Shown piece after piece: positions 1 to 8,332 of a DNA stretch of 36,357 bases. The notes beneath the pieces are model-generated. The model was not told where the DNA came from, did no database searches, and worked only from the letters and a program-made list of their open reading frames with translations. The position numbers and the translations under genes are program-made. Within the stretch, counting starts at the first letter, position 1; every line of letters begins with the position of its first letter. Origin of the DNA: Symbiodinium natans (lineage: Eukaryota > Sar > Dinophyceae > Suessiales > Symbiodiniaceae). The DNA is taken from assembly GCA_905221605.1 (NCBI GenBank), contig CAJNDS010001077.1, forward strand, positions 1-36,357, written 5' to 3'.

Positions 1-1189
1 GGATCTCATGAGACATTTTGCGGCGCAACGCAACATCAAGACTTGATAAGCCCTTCTTAGCGCGGTCCCAGTCTTGGGTGGCGGCATACTTATCAAGCCA
101 TGCTTTGAAGACCGGCCATCGGAGTTTGGCCCATAAGCGATATGGCACAGGAGTCAGTCCAATCGGTCGCTCCTCATCCTCAGACTTGTTGATGAGAGCG
201 ACAAGAACAAGAGAAAGTTGGGCCGGGAAACAACCCTGACGTTCCCAAGTGTTGAAGAACGCAGCCAACCTTTCCAATTGCACTGGGGCCAACTTCTGCA
301 GCATCTGTACACTCCAACCGTCAGCACCAATGGCTTTCTGGGGCATTTTCTTAATGGCTTTCTCAACCATAGAGCCAGTAATCGGCTGGAGCGTCCTGGC
401 TTGGGCAACTGCTGCGTGTTGTAACTCGTGCCAATCAATTAAGAGGTTATCTCCATTGCCTGGCAGAGGCCGCCATACTTCAGCCCAATGTGCCCTGCGT
501 ATGTGCGGTCGAATTTCAAGGGGGATGTGTCTGTACGGTCTGTCCGGAATCAAATCCTCAGACTTAAGAGCCCTATACAGACCTCTCATACCCCCTTTAC
601 ACGCCGCTTCCAGCCATTGACTATAGGCCTCTTCACTCTGCTTGACGGCTTCCTTCAGAGCGGCTCGCCCTTGGAGCCCAATGATGTCAAGAGCTTGCGT
701 GTGACTTTGAAGGTCATCTGCATCAAGCAGGCATTCCAAGGCTTGGAGAGTGTGTGGTGGCATGTCGATCCAGTGATCGTTCATCCTCGCCTGAGTGAAG
801 AGCGACATCACTCTGACTTCAGGGTTACTTCCAAGTGCTTTCGAAGTCCAGAGGAGGAAGGACTGCCAAAAGGCCGGCCTCGAGCCTTTCCAAATTTTTT
901 CCGGGCTGCTGGTTTTAACAAGGGGAAGGAACGTGTCTTCCAGTTTCCACCCACGACCCGCAGCAGCAGAAAAGAGTTGCTCCTCAACCCCAGCACTGAA
1001 GGAAGCCCACTCATGGTCAAGTGGTTGGGAGGTATCCCACAAACCACGTGCTTGAGCCTCAGGGAGATGCAACTCATCAGGGCATGATGCGGTTGGCTCA
1101 AGGGAGAATCCCTTCAGTTGCCGGAGAGGCAGGTCCACAACCTCAAGCCTCAGCTCAACGGTAACCGCAGCGTGGGGTTTGAACGGAAC
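1..1189 (-). CDS. LINE family 1 copy E: end of EEP domain, linker and start of RT (partial)
   Basis: This is the middle of the large LINE polyprotein, read leftward from 1189 and running off the left edge. The first codons encode the last EEP endonuclease motif (PFKPHAAV, the histidine end of the active site). The long linker follows, then the N-terminal RT region with the conserved KKMPQKAIGADGW segment. The window stops at KMSHEIL, just before the first catalytic RT aspartate. The frame looks open throughout. It matches copy C at 26700-27893 almost base for base; one visible difference is a 6-nt in-frame deletion near 787. Its upstream half (EEP core) lies at 2719-3840 on the opposite strand because of an inversion with a breakpoint at 1189/1190. 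Confidence 0.85.
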
Positions 1190-2336
1190 ACGTGCAACCC
1201 CCTGAGCCCTTGGTGGATAACCAGGCTCAGGGGATGAGGAATCCTGGAGTCGTGCTTCGGGAAAATCCTCAGCTTGAGCAGCACAATCCTGTGCACCGCC
1301 CCCCAGCCTTGGTGGCAAACCAGGCTGAGAGGGATGAAGCCCCTGGAATTGTCCTTCGGGAGAATCCCCATGCACCTGGGGCTGGTCCGGTTTTGGAGAA
1401 AGCGAGGAGGAGCCAATGGTGCCTGATCCCATTGTGCATCCGGAGCCTCCCCCAGCACCGCCAGCTACGCCTATGCTGCGCGCCCCGTTGAACTTTGATG
1501 GTATGGATCAGGAAGCGGGCGCAGCCTTTGCTATTGCTGAGAGGGCTCGCAATACCAAGCCAGGATTGGTGGCTTTCAAATCCGATCTGGGCTATGCTGG
1601 TGTCTTCCAGGCCCTCCCCAAGGACCTGATCCACGTGTGGTTCAATGACACGGGGGACAGCACTGCGGCGTATATCCACAATGGAAGAACCAGGTTCGGA
1701 TATGATGTTGGCGGTGGCTACGTCTTGAAGGTTGGGACGAAGCAGGCGTTTGGGGATGAGGTGGCGATTTCGGCCTTGCTTCCTAAGGTGGCAGCCACCA
1801 TCATTGGGGCTGGATCTACGACACTGCAGGTGCTGCTCTCTGGGCGACCATGGGAGTTCAGGTCCCATTTGGTGGCTTGGTCGATGGTGGAAAAAGTCGA
1901 GCTCCTCACGGATTTTGGTTCTAGGAACCAGATCCACCCTCAGTGGTCCTTGTATGCCTTCGCCCTCCTTTTGCACTTGAGCCGTCATTTTGCTCTTCGT
2001 GATGTGTCAAAAACCAACCTGGGCATTAAACCAGGACTCAGTGCTGCGACGCCCATGTTGTGTTTTTTCGATCTCGCGGATTGGCACTTCGAAGGGCTCA
2101 ATGCTGGAAGTTGGTTTCCCAAGTATAGCTTGCGCAGTTTCATCGAGACCCTTCGATGTGTCTGTGACGTCACGCCGTTGGAGCCGTATCTCCGCAGGCA
2201 GGCGGTGGTCCCTTGCCTCAACGATATCATTGCGGTTCTCCCCGCTGCGCTCAAGGCAAACTTGGAAATCCAAATGGTCCTCATGAACGGCCGACTTTCT
2301 GATTGGGCTCACCTTGCTGCATTGGCTAACCAATAG
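1190..2336 (+). pseudogene. Kinase-like ORF2 of LINE copy A, main part (inverted, frameshifted)
   Basis: This encodes most of the second, 3'-located protein of family 1; its first 63 codons are at 3841-4030 on the other strand. It begins with two Pro-rich 33-residue repeats (LVDNQA...LRENP and LVANQA...LRENP). A 28-nt deletion near 1395, relative to copy B, shifts the frame; an open frame runs again from 1416 to the TAG at 2334-2336. In that 306-codon part I see a protein-kinase residue pattern: GYVLKVG with Lys105, AFGDE with Glu115, ALRDVSKTN with Asp196 and Asn201, and CFFDLADW with Asp219. The Lys-to-Asp spacing (91) is close to the 94 of PKA K72-D166, and DxxxxN spacing is exact. Kinase fold is inferred; activity is unknown. 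Similar residues recur in element D. Confidence 0.8.
1199..1233. repeat. Hairpin-forming palindrome in the kinase-like ORF
   Basis: CCCCTGAGCC pairs with GGCTCAGGGG, and an inner TGGT pairs with ACCA, giving a 35-nt near-perfect stem-loop. The same hairpin is in copy B (19435-19469) and copy C (about 23811-23846). A weaker relative (CAGCC...TGGT/ACCA...GGCTG) recurs one 33-codon protein repeat later. It lies 9 bp from the inversion breakpoint. Confidence 0.75.
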
Positions 2337-2718
2337 GCTTGGGCCCAAGCTTGTTGTGTCAGTCAGGTCTTGGGTTCTCCAGACCATATCCCCTGGGGCC
2401 AGCCTGGGTTGACGTGTGGAACTGCATACGCGCCTCTATGCTGAGCCACTGGCATGTGTTACCCGGCCTAAGCTTGGTGCTCCAGGCTAGAAGGGGTGGT
2501 GTGACGGCCAGTGGTGTTACCAGGCCTAAGGCGTGGTGATCCAGCCTGCAGATGAGCCGGCAGTAGTTGCTTGTGTACCATAGGGTAGGTGTTCCACCGA
2601 CTGTTTCACCTGAGCCATTGTGGCCACAGGGTAGGTGTCCCCCCGACTGTTTCACCTGAGCCAATGTGACTCCAAAGGCCTACGGCCGCCTCGTGCTTGT
2701 GGTGTAAAATTCACCTGG
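2337..2718 (+). other. 3' UTR of LINE copy A (inverted)
   Basis: This non-coding 382 nt runs from the kinase-like stop codon to the element's 3' end. It starts with a perfect 14-nt palindrome, GCTTGGGCCCAAGC (2337-2350), present at the same place in B and C. It contains two roughly 60-nt related units (GTTACC-GGCCTAAG...GTGxTCCAGCCT) near 2458-2550, then two roughly 48-nt units sharing CGACTGTTTCACCTGAGCCA near 2577-2665. It ends in GTAAAATTCACCTGG. Identical 3' UTRs occur for copies B (7027-7408) and C (22305-22686). Confidence 0.8.
2704..2718 (+). repeat. LINE 3'-terminal 15-mer, junction A/E
   Basis: GTAAAATTCACCTGG marks the last bases of copy A's 3' UTR, followed at once by copy E's polyprotein coding sequence (GATGAGATGCC). 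The same 15-mer closes copies B, C and D. Confidence 0.85.
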
Positions 2719-3840
2719 GATGAGATGCCACTCCCACCTTTTCCCACACAACAACCGCCTCCATGCGATGAACCGGCTTGGGTGTTACCCAGCCGAACTT
2801 TCAAACCCTCGTCCTCTTGCAAGGCCTCCCCCTTGAAGACCTCTGGGCCCAAGTACTTCTCCAGGGCCGTGTTTGATGATGCAGATCATGTTGTTTCATC
2901 CTTGGACACACTTGAGGCCTCCCCTAGTCCCAGGCCCCGGAAGAGCACCATATCGAAGCCAAGGCCCAGTCAAGCCCACAAAAAACAGGTTCAGGAGTGG
3001 AAGGCCCTCCTCCACATCCTTGAGGCTGCACCTGTGATGGATATGCCTGCCAAAGAGGCTGATCCGCTCCAGTGGATTGAGGACTTTGGCGGTCAATATG
3101 AAACAGGGTCTTTAGCGGAGTGGACTTTGAACCGTATCTGCCAGCTCCTTGAGCAATCCAAGGATGACACCCTGGGTGTGATTGAGGCTGTTGACGCTGT
3201 GCTGGCTGGCTTCTGTAAAAAGGGGTCAGATAGCCAGCGTCTGCTGATTGGTCAGGCCAATATCACCACCTATCGAAGTGAGATTCGAACTTGGTTGGTG
3301 GATCGGGATGAGTCCTTTTGGCTTTTGCAGGAGACACATGTCACTGAATCAGACACCAGAGCCCTGGTGAACAAATTCCAATCTGTTGGAAAGCAAGCTT
3401 GGGCGGGCCCTGCTGCACCGACCCAGGGAGGATCTTCAGGGGGCCTCCTCACCCTGGCTCCTTCCCATCGCAATGCGGCGACTGGCCCGGCTTTCCTCTT
3501 GGATGGCAAAGGGTTTGTGTCGGTTTCAATTAGGTTTAGGGGTTGGGACCTCCTCCTGGTCAACCTTTACCTCCAGTCCGGTGTGGGCCCGACCGGAGGG
3601 GTTAACCCGGAGATCCTTAGGAGGTTGGCTGCGCTCCTTAGCCAAACCAGCACGCCCTGGCTGGTTCTTGGTGATTGGAACTGCCCTCCTGATGAACTCC
3701 TACGACTTGGATACCCTACCATGGTTAAGGGCCGGTTGGCGGTGCCGACAAGCCCCACAATCAATACGGGGGGAACTTTGGATTATGCGTTAGCGTCGGC
3801 CAATCTAGCGCCGGCCATTACACTTACTCCTTGTTGGGAC
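2719..3840 (+). CDS. LINE family 1 copy E: N-terminal region and EEP endonuclease (inverted part)
   Basis: This is the N-terminal half of the LINE polyprotein. A Pro/Ser-rich region of about 170 residues is followed by an endonuclease/exonuclease/phosphatase domain, which in LINEs nicks the target DNA for target-primed reverse transcription. Visible catalytic motifs are LLQETHV (Glu), LVLGDWN (Asp, Asn) and TLDYALAS (Asp). The final histidine motif, PFKPHAAV, lies across the inversion breakpoint at 1189. The frame stays open backward through copy A's 3' UTR to an ATG at 2635, so a fused read-through start is possible. The true element start is probably lost by 5' truncation. This is the only family 1 copy in the window whose EEP core is uninterrupted by deletion. 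Confidence 0.85.
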
Positions 3841-4030
3841 GTTGTGGCCCGGGCTCAGGAGCTTGCTCGTCCTGTGGTTCCACCCTTCTCCGCCTAGGGG
3901 GCGGGGGGTTCACACCAGCAGGCGGCGCTCGCATCTTAGGAGCTGCACCTCTAAGCCGAGCTCTCTCACGCTTGCCCGGCCGGGCTTTTGAGTACGCCTT
4001 AGAGGCAGGGGACTTATGCTTCGGCGGCAT
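3841..4030 (-). pseudogene. Kinase-like ORF2 of copy A, N-terminal part
   Basis: This holds the start of the second LINE protein: ATG at 4028-4030, 2 nt after the TAA of the RT polyprotein (4033-4035). The encoded start is very basic and Pro-rich (MPPKHKSPASKAYSK..., then PPPPRRRRVEPQ). It may bind nucleic acid, which is inference from charge only. The coding sequence is cut at 3841 by the inversion and continues at 1190 on the other strand. The same start is present in copies B (19655) and C (24042). Confidence 0.8.
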
Positions 4031-4032
4031 AC

Positions 4033-7026
4033 TTAGAAGGCAATCTTAGCTTGCTTGAGCCCAGACTGCTTCGAGTTTGATTTGGGTTTCGGTTTCGGGA
4101 GCACGTTCCGGGCATGTGGTTCCTGACTGGCCGTAGGCTGGAAGAAAGACTTCACACTCCTAACACCAGTGTCAGTCACCTCCTTCGCCTTTTTGGAACT
4201 AGCCGTTGCAACTTTACTCACCTTAGGCTTACAGGGTTGGCCGATCCAAGAGGGAATTTTGCGGACTCCTACCTTGACCATCCTGTCACACTTGGAACAA
4301 ACCCACGACACCCCCAAATTAACCCACACGTGGTCAGGGTGAGGGCCCCATGGGGGGGGGTCAGCTGGGACTCCAAGGCACGGGTGCGAGGACTTAAGGG
4401 AGAAGGCATGAATGGGGTCTGTCTGCTGGATATACAGTCCACACTTCGAACATTTAGCAGTCAGGTTAGACGGCTTCCGACTCCCTTCAACCCAGGCATG
4501 CCCAAGCTGTTGTTTACCCGCAATCAAGTTTTCAAGTTGCAGCCGCTTATTAGGTCCCTTCTCCTTTGAAAACTTTTTCGTTTTGATGACAGCAGAATCA
4601 CGAACACGAGGCTTCGCCCGAGCTTTCCGCTGGTCCTTATCCGGCCACTGCACCTGAAGGCCCTGGTCCTTGTCATAAGAGAGAAGGGCTGCAGAGCGCT
4701 TGGCCAACAAGGTGTTGACCTGAGTGATCACAGCATCCAGCTTCTTGATGCTGGACTCATAGAGTGGATCTCTTCTTTGTTCAGCCGCTTCACCCACCAG
4801 GCGGTCGACCAGCTCATTGGCCCGCCTACGCCAGAGTTGGTTGGCACCAAACCGCGCAATGAACTTGGGAACCGAAAGGTGCGACGCAATCCAAGTGGGG
4901 CGGATTCTGTGGGAATGCTCCCTGATTGGCTCAAAAAGATCAGCCGACTGGATGGAAGGTTTCCCCTGGATCCTAGGGATAATCCCTTTACAATCCATTG
5001 TGAGGTCAACATCCCCTTGAGTGTGCTCGGCAACAAATTTAACAGCAGCCGCCTCCGCCCGGAACACCGAAAGCGGGGTTTGCAAGGTACCAACCGCCGT
5101 TGCAATAACAGCGGGTTCAGCATCATCCAGTCTAAAGGCAATTGCAGCCCACGTATAGCGATGAAATCGGACATCTTTGGATCGGCCTGGGGAGCCATCG
5201 GTGGCGAAATAAACCCCTTCTCCACTGATGAGCTGAGATTCATTCCACGCTCCCGTTGTGCGCACCCATTGGCCATCGTCAGGGTAGGAGGTAGCCGGGG
5301 TCATCCCCCTAGACCACAAGGAGGAAATCGGCCACTCTTTTCTGAATCTTTCAAAAGCAGGAGGCTCTGGGAGGTTGGTTAGCCACCAGGAACACTCCCA
5401 TAGCACATGATTCAAAGTTGCAGCGCATCCGCATGTGAGGCAGGTCGCACATGGATCTGCCCGGATTGCACCCTGCCACACCGCCATGAGCGATGTTTTG
5501 TGCTGCGGCGGCAGCCTACATCTAAGCTTTTTGAGCGGGTGCCAATCGATTCCAGTCAAGAGGGGCGAGAGGGAATCCTGCTGGGCAATGCGAGTATGCC
5601 TCCACCTATCCGTTTCCAAGGCAAGGGAGCACAGTAGATGATGCATGCCGACCTTCGTGGTGATCTGGCATGTGTCTTCCGGGCATTTCCATGCTGATGC
5701 ACTGACCGGGGTCCAACCCAAGTCAACCAGGTAACACAGCAGTGCCCCTACTGGACCAGCAGCGCGCTTCCAGGGATATTCGGCTTGCTGGTACTCCATC
5801 CACATGTCAGGCAGTATGTCATCAAAATGCTGTTTTTGCCTGTCAGGGATAAAACACAGCAACCGGTGGATCGCTTTGAAGTGCTGGGAGATAATCGTGT
5901 AAGCCGGGTCCGGTCTCTTAGGTGCAGCATGGTCGATCGTCAGATCCACCGAACCCAGCGACATGCGCCCCAATTCATGCGCGAAGGAGGCACGCAGCCA
6001 GTGCATCCTTTTGGGAGCAAGTCCAACAGACTCATGGCCATACATGCCCACGGTTTGCACTCCCGCTCTTAAAGCACGGACCCTGACAGGTGTCGACTTA
6101 ACCCGAAGAGTCGAAAGCCTAGCGCAACGCTTAACCCCCTTACCAAACCTTTTCCGGTGCACCGGGATACGTCTCCTTCGACCAGCAGTGCAATCAATGC
6201 CCAAATCCTTGGCAGCATCCTTGATTTGTTCAGACTCAGGAAGGTACCCTTTTAAGGCAGCCTCGACCTTCTTTGACGAACACACAAAGGCCGTCTTGCC
6301 AATGCTGATGGGAAGTCCAGCTTGCTCTAAGCCCCCCACCACAGCTTTGTACAGCTGCGCTGCCCTGCGCGCAGCTAGCTCAGGGCTAGCAGCTTCAGTG
6401 TCAAAACTAGTGTCATCGACATAAAGGTCAATGGTTTTGGCAAGCCCCGTATTCCATGCCGGGCGTAAGATGCTGTCGAAGGGGATCTTGCTGAGTCCCG
6501 GGGCAAAGGGGCAACCAGCTACCAAGCCCTTCGTCGGCTTGAGAGGCCCAGAGATACACTTTTCAGCACTGATCCATCTCGGCGCACTGTAAAGTGAGAT
6601 TGCAGCATTTAAAATGAGCGGGGGTACCTCAAGGGCAAGGGCCTGGGCCACAAAACTGTGGTGAGAGACATTTTCATAAAATGCTTTAAGGTCCAAAAGC
6701 ACCGTTACACCGTGTCTCTTTTTCCGGTACAGGATCTCATGAGACATTTTACGGCGCAACGCAACATCAAGACTTGATAAGCCCTTCTTAGCGCGGTCCC
6801 AGTCTTGGGTGGCGGCATACTTATCAAGCCATGCTTTGAAGACCGGCCATCGGAGTTTGGCCCATAAGCGATATGGCACAGGAGTCAGTCCAATCGGTCG
6901 CTCCTCATCCTCAGACTTGTTGATGAAAGCGACAAGAACAAGAGAAAGTTGGGCCGGGAAACCACCCTGACGTTCCCAAGTGTTGAAGAACGCAGCCAAC
7001 CTTTCCAATTGCACTGGGGCCAACTT
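4033..7026 (-). CDS. LINE family 1 copy A polyprotein: RT, zf-RVT-like, RNase H, C-terminal zinc sites (5'-truncated)
   Basis: This open frame of about 998 codons starts at KLAPVQLERL directly after the 3' end of copy B. The frame is open upstream through that UTR to an ATG at 7110. In order: RT with LLDLKAFYENV and LYVDDTSFD (catalytic Asp residues near 6697 and 6420) and GLPISIGKT; a zf-RVT-like C-x2-C-x7-H-x4-C site (near 5400-5460); RNase H with FATDGS, FRAEAA, TMDCKG and the C-terminal NELVD; then two CxxC sites (CSKCGLYIQQ and VCSKCDRM). Reverse transcription and RNA strand removal are its family roles. There is no EEP domain in this copy, so it could not nick DNA. Stop TAA at 4033-4035. 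Confidence 0.9.
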   Translation of the reverse strand, partial: KLAPVQLERLAAFFNTWERQGGFPAQLSLVLVAFINKSEDEERPIGLTPVPYRLWAKLRWPVFKAWLDKYAATQDWDRAKKGLSSLDVALRRKMSHEILYRKKRHGVTVLLDLKAFYENVSHHSFVAQALALEVPPLILNAAISLYSAPRWISAEKCISGPLKPTKGLVAGCPFAPGLSKIPFDSILRPAWNTGLAKTIDLYVDDTSFDTEAASPELAARRAAQLYKAVVGGLEQAGLPISIGKTAFVCSSKKVEAALKGYLPESEQIKDAAKDLGIDCTAGRRRRIPVHRKRFGKGVKRCARLSTLRVKSTPVRVRALRAGVQTVGMYGHESVGLAPKRMHWLRASFAHELGRMSLGSVDLTIDHAAPKRPDPAYTIISQHFKAIHRLLCFIPDRQKQHFDDILPDMWMEYQQAEYPWKRAAGPVGALLCYLVDLGWTPVSASAWKCPEDTCQITTKVGMHHLLCSLALETDRWRHTRIAQQDSLSPLLTGIDWHPLKKLRCRLPPQHKTSLMAVWQGAIRADPCATCLTCGCAATLNHVLWECSWWLTNLPEPPAFERFRKEWPISSLWSRGMTPATSYPDDGQWVRTTGAWNESQLISGEGVYFATDGSPGRSKDVRFHRYTWAAIAFRLDDAEPAVIATAVGTLQTPLSVFRAEAAAVKFVAEHTQGDVDLTMDCKGIIPRIQGKPSIQSADLFEPIREHSHRIRPTWIASHLSVPKFIARFGANQLWRRRANELVDRLVGEAAEQRRDPLYESSIKKLDAVITQVNTLLAKRSAALLSYDKDQGLQVQWPDKDQRKARAKPRVRDSAVIKTKKFSKEKGPNKRLQLENLIAGKQQLGHAWVEGSRKPSNLTAKCSKCGLYIQQTDPIHAFSLKSSHPCLGVPADPPPWGPHPDHVWVNLGVSWVCSKCDRMVKVGVRKIPSWIGQPCKPKVSKVATASSKKAKEVTDTGVRSVKSFFQPTASQEPHARNVLPKPKPKSNSKQSGLKQAKIAF

Positions 7027-7041
7027 CCAGGTGAATTTTAC
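7027..7041 (-). repeat. LINE 3'-terminal 15-mer, junction B/A
   Basis: GTAAAATTCACCTGG on the minus strand, joined directly to copy A's RT codons (AAGTTGGCC). In the intact sequence (copy C near 26997) those codons are preceded by CTGCAG, so the joint is a true truncation point. Confidence 0.85.
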
Positions 7042-7408
7042 ACCACAAGCACGAGGCGGCCGTAGGCCTTTGGAGTCACATTGGCTCAGGTGAAACAGTC
7101 GGGGGGACACCTACCCTGTGGCCACAATGGCTCAGGTGAAACAGTCGGTGGAACACCTACCCTATGGTACACAAGCAACTACTGCCGGCTCATCTGCAGG
7201 CTGGATCACCACGCCTTAGGCCTGGTAACACCACTGGCCGTCACACAACCCCTTCTAGCCTGGAGCACCAAGCTTAGGCCGGGTAACACATGCCAGTGGC
7301 TCAGCATAGAGGCGCGTATGCAGTTCCACACGTCAACCCAGGCTGGCCCCAGGGGATATGGTCTGGAGAACCCAAGACCTGACTGACACAACAAGCTTGG
7401 GCCCAAGC
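7027..7408 (-). other. 3' UTR of LINE copy B
   Basis: Same architecture as 2337-2718: the post-stop palindrome GCTTGGGCCCAAGC (near 7395-7408), two GGCCTAAG-type units, two roughly 48-nt CGACTGTTTCACCTGAGCCA units, then the 15-mer terminus. No coding frame is believable here; the open frames seen on either strand recur in all three UTR copies only because the copies are nearly identical. Confidence 0.8.
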
Positions 7409-7548
7409 CTATTGGTTAGCCAATGCAGCAAGGTGAGCCCAATCAGAAAGTCGGCCGTTCATGAGGACCATTTGGATTTCCAAGTTTGCCTTGAGCGCAG
7501 CGGGGAGAACCGCAATGATATCGTTGAGGCAAGGGACCACCGCCTGCC
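7409..7548 (-). pseudogene. Kinase-like ORF2 of copy B, C-terminal fragment
   Basis: The last 46 or so codons of copy B's kinase-like gene, ending ...LAALANQ and TAG (7409-7411). It is separated from the rest (18439-19655) by the Copia insertion. The last 5 bp, 7544-7548 (CTGCC), are one copy of the target-site duplication. Confidence 0.85.
7544..7548. repeat. Copia target-site duplication, left copy (CTGCC)
   Basis: CTGCC precedes the left LTR and recurs at 18439-18443 after the right LTR. Copy C has only one (in ...CCGCCTGCCTGCGG..., near 22820), so it was duplicated on insertion. Five bp is usual for Copia. Confidence 0.9.
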
Positions 7549-7748
7549 TGTTGAAAAACGTGGTAAACATCATGGCTCACTTTTCCTACCACGCTCTAAA
7601 GGCAAAACAACTTTTCTCGCTTTCGACTCTTGAGCCTAAGCCTCCGGTGTCAAACTCGTTCTGCTCAGACTCAACATGCCTTAGGGCATTTGGTGTCTTT
7701 CCTACTGCACCCATTCACTGTACCTGGATACATGCTGTACACTTAACA
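7549..7748 (-). repeat. Copia 3' LTR
   Basis: A 200-bp repeat with TG...CA ends, matching 18239-18438 with no difference that I could find. It is the 3' LTR because the element is transcribed on the minus strand. Confidence 0.95.
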
Positions 7749-7757
7749 CCCCGCCTC
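7749..7757 (-). promoter_or_regulatory. Copia polypurine tract
   Basis: On the minus strand GAGGCGGGG lies directly before the 3' LTR. This is the expected position of the RNase H-resistant primer for plus-strand DNA synthesis. It is short and contains one C, so the call is positional. Confidence 0.6.
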
Positions 7758-8332
7758 GGAACAGATCGAAGGCTTTAGGGCGTTCTCTTTCCTGCAGTGA
7801 TTCTCACTGCTGTGCCAAAAGACGAAGAGCTGTTTCGGACTTCAAGTGTACTGAACTGGGGACATTCGTCTCCTCTGGTCCAAGGTCTTTTACCCAGTTC
7901 TTTCTGCTTTGTTTCTTGAAACATGCATAAACTCCTAACCTCGAATTTCTAGTTACACGGGCTTGTCTTAGAGTCCTCATCTTGTGAGTCTCAGCCCTGT
8001 GGCCAGCCTATGGCTCTTGTGTGGTCTTCTCTTTTACCTAACCATCTTCTTTCTTCAACTGTTCTTGCCTCTACCTGGCTGCACCTTACACTCCTAGTCC
8101 TGCTTCGTGAAACTCTTCGTGAAACTACTTTCTTCTTGGTGAAACTCGTGTGAATATCACAAGGCGTATTGGGGTCCTTGCTTATTCAAAAACATTCGTT
8201 GTACCTACTTTGTACTTCGTGCAATGTTCGGGGTGCTCGAACTTCTATGTACACAGCTTCAGAAAATCTATACATGCTTCACGCTGCGTTCAGTCGTCAC
8301 CCTTCTCGATGCTTCTTGCTGGCTTCTTCTTC
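7758..8332 (-). other. Copia 3' untranslated region
   Basis: About 575 nt between the Pol stop codon and the polypurine tract. I see no convincing coding frame, tRNA or repeat. Near 8108-8150 there is a short direct repeat of GTGAAACTCTTC/GTGAAACTACTT/GTGAAACTCGTG type. Confidence 0.6.

Larger units (their letters stand above)
1190..3840. other. 2,651-bp exact inversion inside the LINE array
   Basis: Everything from 1190 to 3840 reads on the plus strand, whereas the LINE sequence on both sides reads on the minus strand. Flipping the segment joins 3841 to 1190 and 3840 to 1189 into sequence identical to the unbroken copy C (around 23850 and 27893), with no base gained or lost. The segment carries most of copy A's kinase-like gene, copy A's 3' UTR, and the EEP half of copy E. 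Breakpoints are at aac|acgt and gac|gttg. A strong hairpin at 1199-1233 lies 9 bp from the left breakpoint. A local assembly flip is an alternative explanation. Confidence 0.85.

Noticed and set aside
1091-1101. Spliced-leader relic (TTGGCTCAAG)
   Set aside because: Ten bases match the dinoflagellate leader end, but they lie inside conserved LINE coding sequence and the rest of the leader is absent.
7081-7386. 101-codon plus-strand frame in the LINE 3' UTR (also 22359-22664 and the reverse at 2359-2664)
   Set aside because: Recurs only because the UTRs are near identical; antisense to the element and built of its repeated units.
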